Source: Alistipes sp. (GTDB lineage Bacteria; Bacteroidota; Bacteroidia; Bacteroidales; Rikenellaceae). From it: a stretch of 11,681 bases of DNA. The DNA is taken from positions 1 through 11,681 of the forward strand of contig JAIEHQ010000049.1 of NCBI GenBank assembly GCA_029065825.1, read 5' to 3'. This document shows, one piece after another, positions 1 to 5,044 of the stretch (the stretch's first letter is position 1; each line of letters starts with the position of its first letter). The translations under genes were made by a program, and so were the position numbers. Below the pieces are notes generated by a model. It was not told where the DNA came from. It did no database searches and saw nothing but the letters and a program-made list of their open reading frames with translations.

Positions 1-379
1 CCGCCGTGCCGTGAAGACCGCTGTCGCTTCGACCATGCGCATGGGTGCCGAGGGTATCAAGATCCAGGTTTCGGGTCGTGTCGGCGGTGCCGAGATGGCG
101 CGCAGCGAAACCATCAAAGAGGGACGCGTGCCTCTGCATACGTTCCGTGCCGACGTAGATTACTGCCTGACCGAGGCGCTCACGAAGGTGGGTATTCTCG
201 GCGTGAAGGTGTGGATCTGCCAGGGTACGGTTTACGGCAAGCGCGATCTGTTCGAGATCGCAGGCGCTTCGGCTTCGGCCCAGGGTGCCGGTCGCTCGCA
301 GGAGCGTCGTGCTCCGCGCGGTGATCGCGGCGAGCGCGGCGATCGTCGTCCCAGAAGACGCAATAACAACAACAAGTAG
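1..379 (+). CDS. rpsC: 30S ribosomal protein S3 (uS3), 5'-truncated by the window edge
   Basis: This is the C-terminal part of uS3, a protein of the 30S head near the mRNA entry tunnel. The first complete codon starts at base 2 and 125 codons precede the TAG stop, roughly half of a normal S3; the N-terminal KH domain lies outside the window. The visible part matches the S3 C-terminal domain: a GIKIQVSGRVGGAEMARSE segment, then EGRVPLHTFRADVDY, then GILGVKVWI. The protein ends in a low-complexity basic tail rich in Arg, Gly and Asp and finishing in an Asn run, a lineage-variable region. The ATG at position 11 is internal, because homology continues upstream of it. The gene is followed after 24 nt by rplP, the usual S10-operon order. 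Confidence 0.97.
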   Translation, partial: RRAVKTAVASTMRMGAEGIKIQVSGRVGGAEMARSETIKEGRVPLHTFRADVDYCLTEALTKVGILGVKVWICQGTVYGKRDLFEIAGASASAQGAGRSQERRAPRGDRGERGDRRPRRRNNNNK

Positions 380-403
380 TACCTTTCAAAAGCGTAAAAC
401 ACT

Positions 404-832
404 ATGTTACAGCCGAAAAAGACCAAATTTAGAAGAATGCAGAAAGGTCGTATGAAGGGTTTAGCTCAGAGAGGTAACCAACTTGCATACGGATCGTTCG
501 CAATCAAAGCACTTGAGTCCGCCTGGATTACGGGTCGTCAGATCGAAGCTGCGCGTCAGGCCATCACGCGTTACATGAAGCGTGAGGGACAGCTCTGGAT
601 CCGCATCTTCCCCGACAAACCCATCACGAAGAAACCGGCCGAGGTGCGTATGGGTAAAGGTAAGGGTAATCCCGAGGGCTTCGTAGCGCCCGTTACTCCG
701 GGTCGTATTCTCTTCGAGGCGGAAGGTGTGCCTCTGGCAGTGGCGCAGGAAGCGCTGCGTCTGGGCGCTCAGAAACTGCCTATTACCACTAAGTTCATTG
801 TAAGACGAGATTTCGTCGAAACCTCAATCTAA
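404..832 (+). CDS. rplP: 50S ribosomal protein L16 (uL16)
   Basis: uL16 has 142 residues here, slightly longer than the 136 of E. coli. It binds 23S rRNA near the A site and peptidyl transferase centre and helps position the tRNA acceptor arms. The N terminus MLQPKKTKFRRMQKGR and the segments WIRIFPDKPITKKPAEVRMGKGKG (about 65-88) and AQKLPITTKFIVRR (about 122-135) are diagnostic. Arg82 in the VRMGKGKG loop corresponds to the arginine that is hydroxylated in E. coli L16; whether it is modified here cannot be seen. The start is fixed by the family-typical MLQPK sequence. The upstream leader is AT-rich with no clear Shine-Dalgarno sequence. rpmC begins 9 nt after the stop. Confidence 0.98.
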   Translation: MLQPKKTKFRRMQKGRMKGLAQRGNQLAYGSFAIKALESAWITGRQIEAARQAITRYMKREGQLWIRIFPDKPITKKPAEVRMGKGKGNPEGFVAPVTPGRILFEAEGVPLAVAQEALRLGAQKLPITTKFIVRRDFVETSI

Positions 833-841
833 GCCAAAGAG

Positions 842-1036
842 ATGAAAAGTGCAGAAATAAAGGACCTCTCGGTTAAGGAGCTGCAGGAGCGCATCGAGGC
901 GGAGAAGGCACAGCTTTCGAAGCTCAAGGTGCAGCACGCCGTATCGCCTGTCGAGAATCCGTCGATCATCAAGAAATCCCGCAGAGATATCGCGCGCATG
1001 CTGACAATTCTGCGTCAGAAAAACCCTAAATGTTAA
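842..1036 (+). CDS. rpmC: 50S ribosomal protein L29 (uL29)
   Basis: uL29 is a small two-helix protein of 64 residues that sits at the polypeptide exit tunnel beside L23, near the docking site for trigger factor and SRP. The sequence opens with MKSAEIKDLSVKELQERI, matching the family's MKxxELRxxSxEEL pattern. It ends with the basic helix KKSRRDIARMLTILRQK, corresponding to the conserved VRRDVARVKT segment. The length is typical. The gene lies between rplP (9 nt upstream) and rpsQ (9 nt downstream of the stop, using the ATG start chosen here), as in most bacterial S10 operons. Confidence 0.96.
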   Translation: MKSAEIKDLSVKELQERIEAEKAQLSKLKVQHAVSPVENPSIIKKSRRDIARMLTILRQKNPKC

Positions 1037-1045
1037 TTATTGACT

Positions 1046-1300
1046 ATGGAAAGAAATCTTAGAAAAGAGCGTATTGGGGTGGTTGTCAGCAACAAAATGG
1101 AAAAAACCATCGTGGTTGCAGTGGCCCGTAAGGTAAAGCACCCGATCTATGGCAAGTTCGTGAACAAGACGACGAAGTTCGTCGCCGAGTCTCTGGACGA
1201 CACCTGCCGCGAGGGCGATACCGTACGCATCATGGAAACCCGTCCGCTGAGCAAGACGAAGCGTTGGAGATTAGTACAAATCATTGAAAGAGCGAAGTAG
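1046..1300 (+). CDS. rpsQ: 30S ribosomal protein S17 (uS17)
   Basis: uS17 is an OB-fold protein of 84 residues that binds the 16S rRNA 5' domain early in 30S assembly. Diagnostic segments are SNKMEKTIVVAV (about 15-26), KHPIYGKF (31-38) and ETRPLSKTKRWRL (64-76). I place the start at the ATG at 1046. An in-frame TTG at 1040 would add two residues (Met-Thr), but the ATG gives the MERNLRKER opening expected of Bacteroidetes S17 and leaves a normal 9-nt gap after rpmC. Only 2 nt separate its stop from rplN, suggesting translational coupling. Confidence 0.97.
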   Translation: MERNLRKERIGVVVSNKMEKTIVVAVARKVKHPIYGKFVNKTTKFVAESLDDTCREGDTVRIMETRPLSKTKRWRLVQIIERAK

Positions 1301-1302
1301 TT

Positions 1303-1668
1303 ATGATACAACAAGAAAGTAGACTCGTAGTAGCTGATAACAGCGGTGCGAAGGAGGTTCTTTGCATCCGTGTGCTGGGCGGCACGAAGCGTCGCTACGC
1401 CTCGATCGGCGATAAAATCGTAGTGGCCGTCAAGAGCGCTTCTCCTTCGGGCGATGTCAAGAAGGGTGCTGTATCGAAGGCCGTCGTGGTCCGTACGACC
1501 AAGGAGATCCGCCGCGCCAACGGTTCTTATATCCGTTTCGACGACAATGCCGTCGTACTTCTGAACAACCAGGGTGAAATTCGTGGTACTCGTATCTTCG
1601 GTCCCGTTGCTCGTGAGCTTCGCGATCAGTATATGAAGATCATCTCCCTCGCTCCTGAAGTATTGTAA
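1303..1668 (+). CDS. rplN: 50S ribosomal protein L14 (uL14)
   Basis: uL14 is a 121-residue beta-barrel protein at the subunit interface. It forms intersubunit bridges with 16S rRNA and is the binding surface for the silencing factor RsfS in bacteria that have it. Key segments are the N-terminal MIQQESRLVVADNSGAKEVLCIRVLGG, VVVRTTKEIRRANGSYIRFDDNAVVLLNN (about 61-89) and the C-terminal GTRIFGPVARELRDQYMKIISLAPEVL. The length matches the family almost exactly. In E. coli this gene opens the spc operon, but here it follows rpsQ after 2 nt with no room for a separate promoter, so the S10 and spc blocks look co-transcribed. Confidence 0.98.
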   Translation: MIQQESRLVVADNSGAKEVLCIRVLGGTKRRYASIGDKIVVAVKSASPSGDVKKGAVSKAVVVRTTKEIRRANGSYIRFDDNAVVLLNNQGEIRGTRIFGPVARELRDQYMKIISLAPEVL

Positions 1669-1691
1669 TCTTAAAAAACACATTCAGAGAT

Positions 1692-2015
1692 ATGTCAGTC
1701 AAATTGCATATTAAGAAAGGGGATATGGTTTACGTCAATGCGGGCGACAACAAAGGTCAGCAGGGCAAAGTCCTGAAGGTCGATGTCGAGAAGCAGCGTG
1801 CTATCGTTGAGGGCGTGAACATTTGCAAGAAGGCCACCAAGCCCAATGCGAAGAATCCTCAGGGTGGTATCGTCGAGCAGGAATCGGCGATCCATATCTC
1901 GAATCTGCAGGTTCTGGACCCGAAGAGCGGCAAGCCCACTCGCATCGGTCGCAAGCAGAACGCAGAGGGTAAATTAGTCCGTTACGCTAAAAAGTCAGGG
2001 GAGGAGATCAAATAA
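1692..2015 (+). CDS. rplX: 50S ribosomal protein L24 (uL24)
   Basis: uL24 has 107 residues. It initiates 50S assembly by binding the 5' domain of 23S rRNA and lies by the exit tunnel. A KOW-type SH3 segment occupies the N terminus (about 7-43: KKGDMVYVNAGDNKGQQGKV, then the VEGVN element). The conserved PQGGIVEQESAIHISNLQV region (57-74) follows, and then a basic tail. The stop overlaps the rplE start by one base in a TAATG junction, a common arrangement for coupled re-initiation. Its last codons contain the purine run GGGGAGGAG, which could act as a Shine-Dalgarno sequence for rplE. Confidence 0.97.
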   Translation: MSVKLHIKKGDMVYVNAGDNKGQQGKVLKVDVEKQRAIVEGVNICKKATKPNAKNPQGGIVEQESAIHISNLQVLDPKSGKPTRIGRKQNAEGKLVRYAKKSGEEIK

Positions 2016-2575
2016 TGGCAGCATACGTACCTACACTCAAGACACAGTATAAGGAGCAGATCGTCGCTACCCTTATGAAGGAGTTCGGCTACACGAGCGT
2101 CATGCAGTGCCCGAAACTCGAGAAGATCGTTATCAACCAGGGTATGGGCCAGGCCGTCGCCGATAAGAAACTCATCGACGTGGCACAGCAGGAGCTCACG
2201 CTCATCACGGGCCAGAAAGCCGTGCAGACCAAGTCGAGAAAGGATATCTCGAACTTCAAACTGCGCAAGGGCATGCCCATCGGCGTACGCGTGACGCTGC
2301 GTCACAACAAGATGTACGAGTTCCTGGAGCGTCTGATCGCCGTGGCTCTGCCGCGTATCCGCGACTTCAAGGGTATCAACGAGAAGTTCGACGGTCAGGG
2401 TAACTACACCCTCGGCATTACCGAGCAGATCATCTTCCCGGAGATCGACATCGACAAGATCACGAAGATCTTCGGCATGGAGATCACTTTCGTAACGACG
2501 GCTGCGACGGACGAGGAGGGTTACGCCCTGCTGCGCGAGTTCGGTCTTCCTTTCAAAAACGCTAAAAAGAACTAA
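2015..2575 (+). CDS. rplE: 50S ribosomal protein L5 (uL5)
   Basis: uL5 has 186 residues. It binds 5S rRNA in the central protuberance together with L18 (rplR, further downstream) and contacts the P-site tRNA elbow. Family segments run in order: YKEQIVATLMKEFGYTSVMQCPKLEKIVINQGMG (12-45), ITGQKAVQTKSRKDISNFKLRKGMPIGVRVTLR (about 64-96), MYEFLERLIAVALPRIRDFKG (100-120) and GNYTLGITEQIIFPEI (129-144). It starts on the last base of the rplX stop codon and is followed after 3 nt by rpsN. The length is typical and nothing suggests truncation. Confidence 0.98.
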   Translation: MAAYVPTLKTQYKEQIVATLMKEFGYTSVMQCPKLEKIVINQGMGQAVADKKLIDVAQQELTLITGQKAVQTKSRKDISNFKLRKGMPIGVRVTLRHNKMYEFLERLIAVALPRIRDFKGINEKFDGQGNYTLGITEQIIFPEIDIDKITKIFGMEITFVTTAATDEEGYALLREFGLPFKNAKKN

Positions 2576-2578
2576 ACG

Positions 2579-2875
2579 ATGGCAAAAGAATCGATGAAGG
2601 CACGCGAGGTAAAGCGTGCGAAACTCGCGAAACGCTATCAGCACAAGCGCGACGAGATCGCTGCCAAGGTAAAGAGCGGCGAGATGGATCACGAGGAGGC
2701 GTGGATCGCACTGTCGAAACTGCCGCGCAACTCGAATCCGATTCGTCAGCACAACCGTTGCAAGCTGACGGGGCGTCCGAAGGGTTATATCCGTCAGTTC
2801 GGCATCAGCCGTATCCAGTTCCGCGAGATGGCGTCGAACGGTCTGATCCCGGGCGTTAAGAAGGCGAGCTGGTAG
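2579..2875 (+). CDS. rpsN: 30S ribosomal protein S14 (uS14), long zinc-free form
   Basis: uS14 has 98 residues and belongs to the 30S head, near S3 and S10. The C-terminal half carries the family signature: NPIRQHNRCKLTGRPKGYIRQFGISRIQFREMA (about 53-85), then LIPGVKKASW at the end. The paired CxxC motifs of the short zinc-binding form are absent and only Cys61 is present, so this is the zinc-independent type. The N-terminal segment (about residues 20-48) is helical, charged and lineage-variable. In most bacteria rpsH follows within a few tens of bases. Here a 774-nt spacer follows, so this gene may end an upstream transcription unit. Confidence 0.97.
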   Translation: MAKESMKAREVKRAKLAKRYQHKRDEIAAKVKSGEMDHEEAWIALSKLPRNSNPIRQHNRCKLTGRPKGYIRQFGISRIQFREMASNGLIPGVKKASW

Positions 2876-2902
2876 TCGTTCCCTGTTTTCTTCCGTTCGC
2901 CG

Positions 2903-2931
2903 GCAAACCCTCTCTTCGGGGAGGTGTTTGC
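2903..2931 (+). terminator. Candidate terminator or processing hairpin after rpsN
   Basis: A 12-bp stem is visible: GCAAAC pairs with GTTTGC, and CCTCTC pairs with GGGAGG (one G-U). It is capped by TTCG closed by C-G, the very stable cUUCGg tetraloop, with a single bulged T at 2925. It starts 27 nt after the rpsN stop. No T-tract follows on either strand, so classical intrinsic termination is uncertain. It could equally protect a 3' end or mark an RNA processing site. Confidence 0.5.
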
Positions 2932-3374
2932 GGTGCGGCGGAACGATGACGAAGGGTTCATGTTCCGAGGGTGTCGCAGCCCGAGGGGGAGAGTGGCGCA
3001 CGCGATGCGCGCCGGCTTCGTCCGCAGCAGCGGAGAGGCGGTGCGGGTGCGGCGAACGGTGCGGAACCGGCGGTCGGTGTCGAAAGATGCCCGCATGTTT
3101 CCGGACAGCTCCTTGCGCAGGAACTGGACCTTATAGGAGTGCGGAGTCCGAGTAGGATGGTCGCGATGTCGGGGAAAGTGTCGTCATGCAGGCGATAACT
3201 TCCCGGCGGAGGGACTCTCCGAAAGGTTCGGCGCTTGGTTGCAAATTCTTTGAGGCAAAATCCGTGCCGAAGGGAGGCTGCCGCCGTCGGAGCATGCTCG
3301 TCGCAGAGGTTGCGCCGGGGCGGAGCGGTCCGGGGGCAAGGTGTTTTTGCCGGAGAATTTTCGTGCGGAGGTGT

Positions 3375-3396
3375 GTTAGCTTTGTGAATGGCTAAC
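3375..3396 (+). promoter_or_regulatory. Weak -7-like box inside a short inverted repeat
   Basis: TAGCTTTG at 3377-3384 fits the Bacteroidetes -7 consensus TAnnTTTG at all six fixed positions. It lies inside the dyad GTTAGC (3375-3380) and GCTAAC (3391-3396). No good TTTG-like -33 element lies at the usual spacing; TTTG at 3346-3349 is 27 nt away. This is a weaker promoter candidate than the one at 3448-3479. Confidence 0.25.
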
Positions 3397-3421
3397 CGCT
3401 GCCGTTTTCGGAGAACCGGAT

Positions 3422-3450
3422 ATAATCGGCTAAAAATTAGGGCCGATTAT
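3422..3450. promoter_or_regulatory. Candidate operator: 9-bp perfect inverted repeat
   Basis: ATAATCGGC at 3422-3430 and GCCGATTAT at 3442-3450 are perfect reverse complements around an 11-nt AT-rich centre. The centre is itself partly symmetric (TAA, AAA, TTA). The right arm meets the -33 region of the promoter candidate at 3448-3479, which is where a repressor or activator site would be expected. As RNA it would be a modest hairpin, but it lies upstream of the inferred start of transcription. Confidence 0.4.
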
Positions 3451-3479
3451 GGTTTTGTGAAAAATTATACCTATATTTG
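3448..3479 (+). promoter_or_regulatory. Candidate promoter for the rpsH-rplQ transcription unit
   Basis: TATATTTG at 3472-3479 matches the Bacteroidetes -7 element TAnnTTTG exactly and sits in a sharply AT-rich patch within G+C-rich DNA. A TATG at 3448-3451 could be a one-mismatch -33 element with a 20-nt spacer. A perfect TTTG at 3454-3457 exists but is only 14 nt away, shorter than usual. Transcription would begin near 3484-3487, giving rpsH a leader of about 165 nt. The call rests on motif and composition only. Confidence 0.5.
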
Positions 3480-3508
3480 CGCGCTTTATAGCCCCGTCCG
3501 ATCGCAAA

Positions 3509-3643
3509 ATGCGGACCCGGGAAGCCGGGGCGGATGAAGCGGATGCGAAGCGAAAAAAAGAGCCGAAGGTGCGGCGAGAACGATCGAAGTGCCGGAGACT
3601 CAGAATATTGAATAAACACAAATTATTAATTTTTAACTTTTAA
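3509..3643 (+). CDS. Possible small basic ORF (44 codons) upstream of rpsH
   Basis: I do not recognise this ORF. It begins at an ATG about 24 nt after the inferred transcription start and stops 6 nt before the rpsH ATG, a spacing like that of real neighbours in this operon. The predicted 44-residue peptide is very basic, with Lys/Arg-rich stretches in the middle (AKRKKEPKVRRERSKCRR) and an AT-encoded hydrophobic end (KLLIFNF). Against it: the last third is read through the AT-rich pre-rpsH leader, the 5' third contains a 9-nt tandem repeat, and no ribosome-binding cue is visible. It could be a leader peptide, a small basic protein, or chance. Confidence 0.18.
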   Translation: MRTREAGADEADAKRKKEPKVRRERSKCRRLRILNKHKLLIFNF

Positions 3644-3649
3644 TTCATT

Positions 3650-4048
3650 ATGACGGATCCTATTTCGGATTTTCTGACCAGAATTAGAAACGCAGTGAAA
3701 GCCAACCACAAAGTGGTTGAAGCTCCTGGCTCAAAAATTAAGCAAGAGATCACCAAGATTCTCTACGAGCAGGGTTACATCCTGGCTTACAAGTTCGACA
3801 CGAACGAGAAGGGCCACCCCACCATCAAGATCGCTCTCAAGTGGGATGCTGCGAGCAAATGCAACGCCATCAAGAACCTGCATCGCGTGAGCCGTCCCGG
3901 TCTGCGTCAGTATGCTTCGGTGGAGAAGATGCCCCGCGTGATGAACGGCCTGGGTATCGCCATCCTCTCGACCTCGAAGGGCATCATGACCGACGCGAAG
4001 GCCCGCAAGGAGAATGTCGGCGGCGAAGTGTTGTGCTATATTTACTAA
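3650..4048 (+). CDS. rpsH: 30S ribosomal protein S8 (uS8)
   Basis: uS8 has 132 residues and is a primary binder of the 16S rRNA central domain; in E. coli it is also the translational repressor of the spc operon. The N terminus MTDPISDFLTRIRNAVKANH and the C-terminal signature from about 102 (GIAILSTSKGIMTDAKARKENVGGEVLCYIY) are unmistakable. The start is fixed by the MTDPISD opening. The upstream 40 nt are extremely AT-rich without a Shine-Dalgarno sequence, a common form of initiation region in Bacteroidetes. The gene follows the 774-nt spacer and looks like the first gene of a new transcription unit, so an S8 feedback site in that leader is possible but not demonstrated. Confidence 0.98.
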   Translation: MTDPISDFLTRIRNAVKANHKVVEAPGSKIKQEITKILYEQGYILAYKFDTNEKGHPTIKIALKWDAASKCNAIKNLHRVSRPGLRQYASVEKMPRVMNGLGIAILSTSKGIMTDAKARKENVGGEVLCYIY

Positions 4049-4071
4049 TCATCAAATAACGAATATCGAAA

Positions 4072-4659
4072 ATGTCAAGAATTGGTAGATTACCTGTAAA
4101 CTTGCCCGCCGGTGTGACCGTTACCGTATCGCCGGACAACGTGGTAAGCGTGAAAGGACCACTTGGGACAATGAGTCAGAAGGTTGATTCGGACATCAAG
4201 GTCGAGGTCGGCTCGCACATCGATCCGCACACCCAGAAGGAGATTCCCGCCGTGCTGGTAACGCGTCCGACCAACCAGCCGCGTCACCGCTCGCTGCACG
4301 GACTCTATCGTGCGCTGATCAACAACATGGTCGTCGGCGTGTCGAAGGGCTACGAGATCAAGCAGGAGCTGGTAGGTGTCGGTTTCAAGGCCGAAGTCAA
4401 AGGCAACATTCTGGAGATGAGCCTCGGTTATTCGCACGATACGTATCTGATGCTGCCCCCCGAAGTGACCGCTACAGCCGTGACGGAGAAGAAGGGCAAC
4501 CCGATCGTAACGCTGAAGAGCATCGACAAGCAGCTGGTGGGCCAGGTCGCTGCGAAGATCCGTTCGCTGCGCAAGCCTGAACCATACAAGGGCAAGGGTA
4601 TCAAGTTCGTAGGCGAGGTACTGCGTCGCAAGGCCGGTAAGTCTGCAGGTGCTAAATAA
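4072..4659 (+). CDS. rplF: 50S ribosomal protein L6 (uL6)
   Basis: uL6 has 195 residues, somewhat longer than the 177 of E. coli. It consists of two similar domains and lies by the factor-binding stalk base and sarcin-ricin loop, so it supports EF-Tu and EF-G function. The opening MSRIGRLPVNLPAGVTV, the middle NNMVVGVSKGYEIKQELVGVGFKAEV (84-109) and the family signature RKPEPYKGKGIKFVGEVLRRKAGK (167-190) are present. The extra length sits partly in residues 48-60 (SHIDPHTQKEIPA), an insertion relative to the E. coli protein. rplR follows after 17 nt. Confidence 0.98.
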   Translation: MSRIGRLPVNLPAGVTVTVSPDNVVSVKGPLGTMSQKVDSDIKVEVGSHIDPHTQKEIPAVLVTRPTNQPRHRSLHGLYRALINNMVVGVSKGYEIKQELVGVGFKAEVKGNILEMSLGYSHDTYLMLPPEVTATAVTEKKGNPIVTLKSIDKQLVGQVAAKIRSLRKPEPYKGKGIKFVGEVLRRKAGKSAGAK

Positions 4660-4676
4660 TAAACATTGAGTAAGTT

Positions 4677-5039
4677 ATGGCATTGACTAAAATAGAGAGA
4701 AGAGAGAGGATCAAGATGCGTATCCGCAAGATCGTGAGCGGTACGCCCGAGCAGCCTCGTATGACTGTATTCCGTAGCAACAAGCAGATCTACGTGCAGT
4801 TTATTGACGATCAGGCAGGCGTAACCCTGGCCAACGCTTCTTCGCTGGACAAGGAGATCGCAGCCGAGATCGCCGGCAAGAACAAGAGCGAGGTAGCGGC
4901 TCTGGTCGGCAAGCTCGCCGCCAAGCGTGCCGCCGAGAAGGGTATTTCGACCGTTGCGTTCGACCGTAACGGCTGCCTCTATCACGGACGAGTAAAAATG
5001 TTAGCCGACGCCGCTCGCGAAGGCGGTCTTAAATTCTAA
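4677..5039 (+). CDS. rplR: 50S ribosomal protein L18 (uL18)
   Basis: uL18 has 120 residues and binds 5S rRNA together with L5 in the central protuberance. It has the expected basic, Arg-rich N terminus (ALTKIERRERIKMRIRKIV). The core follows: PRMTVFRSNKQIYVQFIDDQAGVTLANASS (about 27-56), then AAEKGISTVAFDRNGCLYHGRVKMLADAAREGGLKF at the C terminus. That last stretch contains the conserved FDR-x-G-x-x-YHGR-V motif and the terminal GLxF. The length is typical. Only 5 nt separate it from rpsE. Confidence 0.97.
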   Translation: MALTKIERRERIKMRIRKIVSGTPEQPRMTVFRSNKQIYVQFIDDQAGVTLANASSLDKEIAAEIAGKNKSEVAALVGKLAAKRAAEKGISTVAFDRNGCLYHGRVKMLADAAREGGLKF

Positions 5040-5044
5040 GCGAA

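Larger units (their letters stand above)
2876..3649 (+). other. Long intergenic spacer between rpsN and rpsH
   Basis: This 774-nt stretch interrupts an otherwise tightly packed operon. I find no protein in it that I recognise. The readable frames of 60-100 codons on both strands are Arg-, Ser- and Gly-rich with no family motif, as expected by chance in G+C-rich DNA. From 5' to 3' it holds a stable hairpin at 2903-2931, then a G+C-rich section to about 3350 with several short inverted repeats (2996-3010, 3207-3221, and a 10-bp palindrome at 3290-3299). After these come two Bacteroidetes-type -7 motifs at 3377-3384 and 3472-3479, a purine-rich leader with short repeats, and a very AT-rich 40 nt before rpsH. 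No tRNA, rRNA, RNase P, SRP or tmRNA signature was seen. It may be a degraded insertion or a regulatory leader. Confidence 0.85.

Noticed and set aside
1040..1045. TTG start two codons upstream of the rpsQ ATG
   Set aside because: The ATG at 1046 gives the expected N terminus and normal spacing; TTG is a rarer start and adds nothing conserved.
1982..3001. 339-codon open frame on the minus strand opposite rplE and rpsN
   Set aside because: This is the same codon-bias shadow effect; it shows no recognisable domain, and the sense strand encodes complete L5 and S14.
2794..3198. ORFs of 70-100 codons on both strands in the rpsN-rpsH spacer
   Set aside because: They overlap one another in several frames and are low-complexity Arg/Ser/Gly/Ala-rich without motifs. 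One overlaps the end of rpsN antisense.
3421..3426. TATAAT as an E. coli-type -10 box
   Set aside because: It lies inside the inverted repeat and has no sensible -35 partner. The primary sigma factor of Bacteroidetes recognises TAnnTTTG instead.
2876..3649. CRISPR array, insertion sequence, tRNA or attachment site in the spacer
   Set aside because: There are no regularly spaced repeats, no transposase fragment, no terminal inverted repeats with target duplication, and no cloverleaf or TTCRA-type tRNA motif.
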